Source: Hohaiivirga sp031547465
GTDB lineage: Bacteria; Pseudomonadota; Alphaproteobacteria; Rhizobiales; Beijerinckiaceae
Reading direction: 5' to 3'
Length of the DNA stretch: 21,508 nucleotides
Assembly: GCA_031547465.1 (NCBI GenBank)
Contig: JAVBRX010000048.1
Coordinates: 1-21,508 of the forward strand
Part shown: in pieces, positions 17,282 to 21,508 of the stretch
How the letters are laid out: every line of letters begins with the position of its first letter
How positions within the stretch are numbered: position 1 is the stretch's first letter
Translations under genes and position numbers: made by a program
The notes under the pieces: model-generated
Seen by the model: the letters and a program-made list of their open reading frames with translations, nothing else
What the model was told of the DNA's origin: nothing
The model's database searches: none

Positions 17282-17566
17282 TCACGTCGGGAACGACGAG
17301 AACTGATCGGCCACCGCAAGCCAGCGCCCATTTTCGCGCACCAGGAAGAACAGGTCGCGTCCGGTATGTCGAGGCGATGGCCGTTCATCTCGAAAACGAT
17401 GTCGTAATAATAGCTGGCGACGGTAGCCTCACCGTAAACTCGGATCACGGTTCGCGCTCCTCCCAGTGGAGAGAATCCGGGTCGATTGCGCAAAGCCTTG
17501 CCAGCCCTCGATGCAGGCAGCAGCGCCATCGCGGCCTAGACGGTCTACCGGCGTCACAGCGATCAT
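17282..17566 (-). pseudogene. Frameshifted NTF2/SnoaL-like gene remnant
   Basis: Three minus-strand frames read in series give the end of an NTF2-like (SnoaL/DUF4440) protein. The first runs from the ATG at 17564-17566 (R-D-G-A-A-A-C-I-E-G-W). The second covers V-I-R-V-Y-G and Y-Y-Y-D-I-V-F-E-M-N-G. The third covers R-D-L-F-F-L-V-R-E-N-G and R-W-L-A-V-A-D-Q-F and stops at 17282-17284. Two frameshifts are therefore needed, one near 17450-17470 and one near 17365 where a single G seems lost from CCGG(G)A. The cone-fold N-terminus expected before this is missing; the following 140 bases up to moeB hold nothing recognisable. No single frame encodes a working protein. Confidence 0.7.
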
Positions 17567-17706
17567 TTTAAATGATAAAATTCCTTGAAATGGGCAACGC
17601 GGCTATTCATCAAGTATTTACTCGCGATACGGGTAAAGCTCCAGACTTCCTGTCGAACGGGATCGCCAAAACAAATGGTCATGAAATTGCTCAAAAGAAG
17701 GGAGCA

Positions 17707-18489
17707 TTACCGGGACGCGCCGCTGCCGCTCAGTGGATTAGCCGGATCCCAAACGTAATGCATGGTCTCGAACCGCATGGCATGGACATCGACCATCAAT
17801 AAGCGCCGCACCATACTCTCGCCGAAGCCGGTGATGGCACGGATCACTTCCATCGCCATCAGGCAGCCCATGGTGCCGGCGAGCGCACCAAGGACACCAG
17901 CCTCGGCGCAGGTTGGGATTGTGCCAGGCGGTGGCTTGTCGGGAAACAGGCAGCGATAGGTCGGGTTTGGCCTGCCGTCCGGCCCGGTCTCATGAGCGCG
18001 GATCGTCGTCAGCGTGGCGTCGAACTGGCCAAGCGCCGCCGTGACCAGCGGTTTCCTCTCGTAAAAACAGGCATCCGACACTGCATAACGGGTGGTGAAA
18101 TTGTCGGAGCCGTCGGCGATCACATCGTAGCCGCGCACGAGATCACGGGCGGTTTCCGGCAACAACCGTTCGGGGTGCGTCTCCACCGTGACGTTCGGGT
18201 TGAGGGCGCGGATACGCTCCGCCGCGCTCTCAACCTTCTTCCGCCCGATATCGGGGGTGGAATGGATCACCTGCCGTTGCAGATTCGACAGGGAAACGAT
18301 GTCGTCATCGACGATGCCGAGCGTACCGACGCCGGCGGCAGCAAGATATTGCAACAGCGGTGACCCAAGGCCACCCGAGCCGATGACCAGCACCTGCGCC
18401 GCCTTCAACTTCGCCTGTCCGGGGCCGCCGATGTCGCGCAGCACAATATGTCGGGCATAGCGGTCGATTTCTTCGTCTGAGAGCGCCAT
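17707..18489 (-). CDS. HesA/MoeB/ThiF-family adenylyltransferase, 260 aa
   Basis: E1-like enzymes of this family adenylate the C-terminal Gly-Gly of a sulfur carrier (MoaD or ThiS) for molybdopterin or thiamine synthesis. The nucleotide loop G-S-G-G-L-G-S (37-43), Asp62, the N-L-Q-R-Q motif (69-73), Lys85 and D-G-S-D-N-F-T-T-R (126-134) are all present. Cys194 in T-C-A-E-A-G-V matches a conserved family cysteine. The zinc site of MoeB is not: only one cysteine remains of the Y-R-C region (Cys180; the expected partner is Thr177), and the C-terminal C-x-x-C is absent, the protein ending soon after P-A-N-P. The start at 18489 fits the family; the frame opens at a GTG at 18528 that adds 13 residues. 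No ribosome site is clear for either. No partner carrier-protein gene is adjacent. Confidence 0.85.
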   Translation of the reverse strand: MALSDEEIDRYARHIVLRDIGGPGQAKLKAAQVLVIGSGGLGSPLLQYLAAAGVGTLGIVDDDIVSLSNLQRQVIHSTPDIGRKKVESAAERIRALNPNVTVETHPERLLPETARDLVRGYDVIADGSDNFTTRYAVSDACFYERKPLVTAALGQFDATLTTIRAHETGPDGRPNPTYRCLFPDKPPPGTIPTCAEAGVLGALAGTMGCLMAMEVIRAITGFGESMVRRLLMVDVHAMRFETMHYVWDPANPLSGSGASR

Positions 18490-18568
18490 GGGAGGGTCCG
18501 AACCTGATGGCGGATGCCGGGAAGCCACGAAGACTTATGGAATCCGCGAATACACATGGGCAGCAAGC

Positions 18569-18587
18569 TTACACGGTGAACGTGTAA
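18569..18587. promoter_or_regulatory. Inverted repeat TTACACG-N5-CGTGTAA
   Basis: Two perfect 7-base arms are separated by GTGAA. It lies about 80 bases upstream of the chosen moeB-like start. The size and symmetry fit a dimeric repressor site; the short loop would also allow a hairpin in RNA. No binding protein can be named. Confidence 0.45.
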
Positions 18588-18689
18588 ATGTCCCGCGTTG
18601 TGCGACGACACGATGAAACGAATAAGTGCACAGCGCCGTTTAATCCTGTTCTTACAATTGGTTAACGATACAGACAGCGATAGCCCGGC

Positions 18690-18705
18690 CTTTATCGCGA
18701 TAAAG
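18690..18705. promoter_or_regulatory. Perfect 16-bp palindrome CTTTATCGCGATAAAG
   Basis: The sequence is identical on both strands with no spacer. It sits 120 bases upstream of the ghrA start. This length of perfect symmetry is very unlikely by chance at a given intergenic spot and is typical of a homodimer operator. Its half-site TTTATCG also occurs twice before metN. Confidence 0.55.
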
Positions 18706-18716
18706 CGCACAAATCG

Positions 18717-18745
18717 TGCCGCCTCCCTCTTGTCAGAAGGCGGCA
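18717..18745. promoter_or_regulatory. GC-rich stem-loop in the ghrA upstream region
   Basis: TGCCGCCT (18717-18724) and AGGCGGCA (18738-18745) are perfect complements with a 13-base loop. No T run follows on either strand, so it is not a simple terminator. It may fold in the 5' leader of the ghrA transcript or serve as a protein site. Confidence 0.45.
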
Positions 18746-18825
18746 ATTGACGGCACAATCTCCGATAATCGTCCAGGTATTTGAAAACCAGAAAGTTTAA
18801 GTGCTTTATCAGCGGGGAAACGTCC

Positions 18826-19770
18826 ATGACTATCCTGATTGCATCCGCCTGGGACGCCAAGCCATGGGTTGACCGTTTCAATGCCCTGCTGCCCGAGCGC
18901 GGGATCGTCGTTCTCGGCGAGCCGTTCGACCGCAGGGCGGTGCATTACGTCGCCGCTTGGGCGCCACCGCCGGGCAGCCTTGCCGGATTACCCAATCTCG
19001 ACGTTATCTTTTCGCTCGGGGCGGGTGTCGATCATCTGATGAGCGACCCGCGCCTGCCGGAAGACGTGCCGATTGTCCGTGTCATCAACCCGGACCTCAC
19101 CACCCGCATGAGCGAATATGTCGTGCTGCATTGCCTGGCGCAGCTTCGCGAACACGATCTCTATACACGCCAGCAACGCCAGAAACTCTGGACCCGGACA
19201 TCCAATCCGCCTGCCGCAGCAGATGTGCGTGTTGGGATCATGGGAATGGGCGTTCTCGGGCAGGATGCGGCGCGCAAGCTGAAAACGATGGGGTTCGACG
19301 TCGCAGGATGGTCGCAGAGCGGGCGGCCTGTCGACGGTATCCCGATGTTCGCCGGACGGGAGGATCTCGGCTCGTTTCTCAATCGCACCGACATTCTGGT
19401 CGCGCTCCTACCGCTGACGGAAGTGACGCGGGGTATCCTCAATCTTGACCTGTTCGGGCAATTGGCACGCGACGGTCGCCTCGGCGGCCCGGTACTCATC
19501 AATGTCGGGCGCGGCGGACTGCAGAAGGAGAGCGACATTCTTGCTGCACTTGACGGCGGAATCCTGAAAACAGCGGTACTCGATGTGTTCGAGACCGAAC
19601 CGCTACCGCCGGAATCGCCTCTCTGGGCGCATCCGAGCGTTATCGTCACCCCGCACAATTCTGCCGTCAGCACCCCGGACGCTACAGTCCGTTACATTGC
19701 TGAATCCATCCGGCGCTATGAGGCAGGGGAAGCGTTGCAAGGGATGATCGACCGCGGAAGGGGCTATTGA
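18826..19770 (+). CDS. ghrA: GhrA-like glyoxylate/hydroxypyruvate reductase, 314 aa
   Basis: This is an NAD(P)H-dependent D-2-hydroxyacid dehydrogenase, most like GhrA, which reduces glyoxylate and hydroxypyruvate in the cytoplasm. The start at 18826 has GGGGA at 18813-18817; the frame is open 15 codons further upstream. The Rossmann loop is G-M-G-V-L-G (140-145). Catalytic residues are Arg229 (N-V-G-R-G-G), Glu258 (F-E-T-E-P-L-P) and His277 (T-P-H-N). F-S-L-G-A-G-V-D near 62-69 and the C-terminal D-R-G-R-G-Y also match GhrA. A small difference is T-P-H-N-S-A in place of the common T-P-H-V/I-A-A. A lysR gene follows on the same strand and may regulate it or its region. Confidence 0.9.
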   Translation: MTILIASAWDAKPWVDRFNALLPERGIVVLGEPFDRRAVHYVAAWAPPPGSLAGLPNLDVIFSLGAGVDHLMSDPRLPEDVPIVRVINPDLTTRMSEYVVLHCLAQLREHDLYTRQQRQKLWTRTSNPPAAADVRVGIMGMGVLGQDAARKLKTMGFDVAGWSQSGRPVDGIPMFAGREDLGSFLNRTDILVALLPLTEVTRGILNLDLFGQLARDGRLGGPVLINVGRGGLQKESDILAALDGGILKTAVLDVFETEPLPPESPLWAHPSVIVTPHNSAVSTPDATVRYIAESIRRYEAGEALQGMIDRGRGY

Positions 19771-19910
19771 ACGGGTAAGATGGAGAATTCCTGACCGCTC
19801 CAGCAAGCAACACGACCATGACATACGTCTGCGTTAGGACGTGTCTTTACGTGTGCATGGCCTATTTTAGCTTTGGAAGAGCCTTACGCCCAGAACCCAA
19901 GGGGCCGCGC

Positions 19911-20816
19911 ATGTCGCAGTTCGACTGGAACGATCTCCGATATTTTCTTGCCGTCGCCCGCAATCGACGACTGACATCGGCAGCGAAGAAACTCAAGACC
20001 GACCATGCAACCGTATCGCGACGCATTACGGCCTTGGAAACCGCGTTGCAGACCAAGCTGTTTGACCGCAGCCCGCAAGGATATGCGCTGACAGCGCAAG
20101 GCGAAAAGCTCCTTGCCAAAGCGGAAGCGATGGAGGAACAGGCGCTCAAGATATCCTCGAAGATCGGCGGCTCTGATGTTGCGTTGTCTGGAACGGTGCG
20201 CATCGGCTGTTTTGAGGGACTGGCCAAGATATTTCTGGCCCCCAGGTTGCCAAAACTAGCCAAACGGTTCCCTGATCTTGACGTGGAACTTTTCCCTTTA
20301 TTATTACGTACATCCCCACTGAATCGTGATATCGATATTGTTATAACATCAATTCAAGATAAAAATCCAAAAATATCGAGCGAGTTGTTTGCAACGATAA
20401 AACTTAATTTATATGCAAGCGCATCATATATTGAACACTCTCCTTCAATTAATAATATTGCCGATCTGAAAAATCATGTAGCAATTACTTATCCTGAACA
20501 CCCCCTTATCCAGCATTCTCTTGATGCTTTATATCAGCTCTGCACCAGAGAATCCATACAACTACGTAGTGCAAGTATATTTACATTGGTAGAAATTGCA
20601 CTCTCTGGAGGCGGCCTCTGTCTAATACCAAACTATGTTGCAGATACTGAACCAAAGTTAATTCAGCTTTTCCCAAATGAAATCTCAGTATCCATACAAT
20701 TGTGGCTTTCTGTTCTTGAAGCACAGAAGAATATCGCCAGAATTCAGTCTGTCATAAAGTTTCTGAACCGCGAAGTCCGGTCTCCGTCCGCACGATCGAT
20801 CCTCATGCCTCCCTAA
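19911..20816 (+). CDS. LysR-type transcriptional regulator, 301 aa
   Basis: AAGGGG at 19899-19904 fixes the ATG at 19911; the frame is open from 19818 but without a ribosome site. Residues 1-65 are the winged helix-turn-helix (recognition around D-H-A-T-V-S-R-R-I, 31-39), followed by the linker helix and a periplasmic-binding-like effector domain (about 92-290). The whole length aligns by eye with ordinary LysR proteins, with no frameshift, and ends at the usual size. The effector and target are not known. The strange point is composition: bases about 20285-20765 (residues about 126-285) are only about 37% GC by hand count, against 55-62% in the flanking parts of the same gene, with frequent ATA, TTA, AAT and AAA codons. 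An imperfect inverted pair (GACATACGTC 19820-19829, GACGTGTC 19838-19845) upstream could be its own operator. Confidence 0.9.
   Translation: MSQFDWNDLRYFLAVARNRRLTSAAKKLKTDHATVSRRITALETALQTKLFDRSPQGYALTAQGEKLLAKAEAMEEQALKISSKIGGSDVALSGTVRIGCFEGLAKIFLAPRLPKLAKRFPDLDVELFPLLLRTSPLNRDIDIVITSIQDKNPKISSELFATIKLNLYASASYIEHSPSINNIADLKNHVAITYPEHPLIQHSLDALYQLCTRESIQLRSASIFTLVEIALSGGGLCLIPNYVADTEPKLIQLFPNEISVSIQLWLSVLEAQKNIARIQSVIKFLNREVRSPSARSILMPP
20285..20765 (+). other. AT-rich block inside the lysR gene
   Basis: About 480 bases with 176 G+C in 20281-20760 (37%) interrupt otherwise GC-rich sequence. Both borders are within about 20-30 bases and both lie inside the reading frame, which stays open. 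The 5' part of the gene (20041-20160) is about 58% GC and the last 55 bases about 58%. This looks like a segment of different origin, or one under different mutation pressure, in an intact gene. Confidence 0.75.
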
Positions 20817-20825
20817 CCTCCATTC

Positions 20826-21296
20826 TCACTGATCCCCACCACACCAGTGCTTCTGCTTTTTCGCCCTGGCGTCCGAGCCGGAGCGCATGGGAAGGACAAA
20901 GCCTTCAGAGAGCAGGATTTGGCCGATTTCGTGCCCTTCGACGGTCAGGTGCCCGAGTGTCCGGCCATAGATATCGACGGCCATGCGCTCGATTTCTACT
21001 TCCTTGCCACGCAATAAAAGCACAAGCCGTGCCTTGGCCGCAGAACCCGCTTTCTCTTCAGCTTCACAGGTCGGTTTGCGGGTTTCCGGCGCATCGATAT
21101 CGACAAGTCGCAGATGTTCGCTTTTGCACGGGTAAGGCGCACAGGGCAGCGCCACCGTGTCGCCGTCGATGACATAAATGGCGGAGCCGCTCATCCGCTC
21201 GTTACGTGGCCTAGGGTTCTCGCCAAGGGTGATTGCGGCTGCGGCAAGACCGGCAAGGATTATTGCGGAAAAAATGAAATCGGACCGAATCGCCAT
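20826..21296 (-). CDS. Exported SNase-like (thermonuclease family) nuclease, 156 aa
   Basis: Staphylococcal-nuclease-fold proteins cut DNA and RNA with calcium. The key residues line up: Asp44 and Asp46 (V-I-D-G-D-T-V), Arg63, Asp68 and Glu71 (R-L-V-D-I-D-A-P-E) and Arg112 (D-I-Y-G-R-T-L-G). The C-terminus G-S-D-A-R-A-K-K-Q-K-H-W is also usual. Residues 7-24 form a hydrophobic signal peptide or membrane anchor, so it acts outside the cytoplasm. Cys52, Cys57 and Cys77 could make disulfides. Starts at 21344 (TTG) and 21338 (ATG) are possible; 21296 gives the cleanest signal sequence. The gene begins where the upstream merR gene ends, so they are probably co-transcribed. It converges with lysR, with only 9 bases between stop codons. 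Confidence 0.85.
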   Translation of the reverse strand: MAIRSDFIFSAIILAGLAAAAITLGENPRPRNERMSGSAIYVIDGDTVALPCAPYPCKSEHLRLVDIDAPETRKPTCEAEEKAGSAAKARLVLLLRGKEVEIERMAVDIYGRTLGHLTVEGHEIGQILLSEGFVLPMRSGSDARAKKQKHWCGGDQ

Positions 21297-21340
21297 CGTC
21301 ACCGCCAGTATCACCGCATGTCCGGAGCGGGGCAACATTG

Positions 21341-21508
21341 TCAACCGGGCTGATTTTGACTCTCACCCGCCAGATCCTGCAAAATCGGGCAATCTGGCCG
21401 GTCATCACCGGCGCAGCAATGGGAAAGGTGCTTGAGAGTCGCGACCACGCCCTGCATTTCGGAGATGCGTTGTTCGAGATCGACGATGCGGGCGGGACCG
21501 GCGCGGCG
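21341..21508 (-). CDS. MerR-family metal-responsive regulator, C-terminal part only
   Basis: The last 55 residues are visible; the N-terminal helix-turn-helix lies beyond the window edge. The fragment shows the dimerisation coiled coil (I-V-D-L-E-Q-R-I-S-E-M) followed by the metal loop C-C-A-G-D-D-R-P-D-C-P-I-L. The loop has Cys31, Cys32 and Cys40 of the fragment. The 8-residue spacing is like CueR (copper), while the double cysteine is like ZntR/PbrR-type sensors. The metal therefore cannot be decided. Such regulators activate efflux pump genes in response to Cu, Zn, Cd or Pb; none is visible here. The stop overlaps the possible upstream starts of the nuclease gene. Confidence 0.85.
   Translation of the reverse strand, partial: RRAGPARIVDLEQRISEMQGVVATLKHLSHCCAGDDRPDCPILQDLAGESQNQPG

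Larger units (their letters stand above)
18490..18825. other. moeB-like / ghrA divergent intergenic region
   Basis: About 335 bases between two divergent genes. It holds no gene I can support but has three separate dyad symmetries, listed on their own. The middle part (18590-18720) is relatively AT-rich and includes ACAATTGGTTAACGATAC near 18653-18670. Both promoters must lie here, but I cannot fix their hexamers. Confidence 0.5.

Noticed and set aside
17572..17802. Plus-strand ORF of 76 codons after the NTF2 remnant
   Set aside because: It has no ribosome site or family likeness, and its second half is antisense to the end of the well-supported MoeB-like gene.

Overview
The window looks like chromosomal DNA of an alphaproteobacterium of the order Hyphomicrobiales (Rhizobiales), probably near Brucellaceae or Phyllobacteriaceae. 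The reasons are the ChvI/ChvG (BvrR/BvrS-type) two-component pair with a short alphaproteobacterial HPr kinase fused to the same transcript, an alphaproteobacterial-looking class A RNase P RNA, and the protein-level character of the Met transporter, GhrA-like and MerR proteins. The DNA is GC-rich throughout, except for one AT-rich block inside a lysR gene. I cannot name the genus from sequence alone.

Layout. 1-1569: the 5' part of a glycine-zipper lipoprotein (minus strand), a 43-residue exported peptide and a small periplasmic lytic transglycosylase (cell envelope). 1602-2029: rnpB and its promoter. 2213-5011: ppc (minus). 5364-8426: chvI-chvG-hprK, a signalling unit linking envelope stress or acid sensing to the nitrogen/carbon PTS; ppc is divergent from it. 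8566-13383: a tightly coupled Mre11-like phosphoesterase (YhaO type) and giant coiled-coil ATPase (YhaN type). 13542-14024: an exported META-domain protein. 14252-16923: metN-metI-metQ, a complete methionine ABC importer closed by a good intrinsic terminator. 16980-17566: a decayed stretch with a frameshifted NTF2-like gene (minus) and a second probable remnant (plus). 17707-18489: a MoeB/ThiF-like adenylyltransferase (minus). 18490-18825: an intergenic region with three separate dyad symmetries. 18826-19770: a GhrA-like 2-hydroxyacid dehydrogenase. 19911-20816: a LysR-type regulator with a compositional break in its effector domain. 20826-21508: an exported SNase-like nuclease downstream of the C-terminal part of a MerR-family metal regulator (minus).

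Most genes are ordinary housekeeping or metabolic genes. The points worth a second look are the mosaic lysR, the unusual surroundings of the chvIG-hprK unit (ppc next to it, no manX/ptsH after it, yhaON instead), the gene-decay patch, the cluster of palindromes before ghrA, and a MoeB-like protein without the zinc ligands of MoeB. I saw no CRISPR array, tRNA, insertion sequence, prophage or obvious new defence system.
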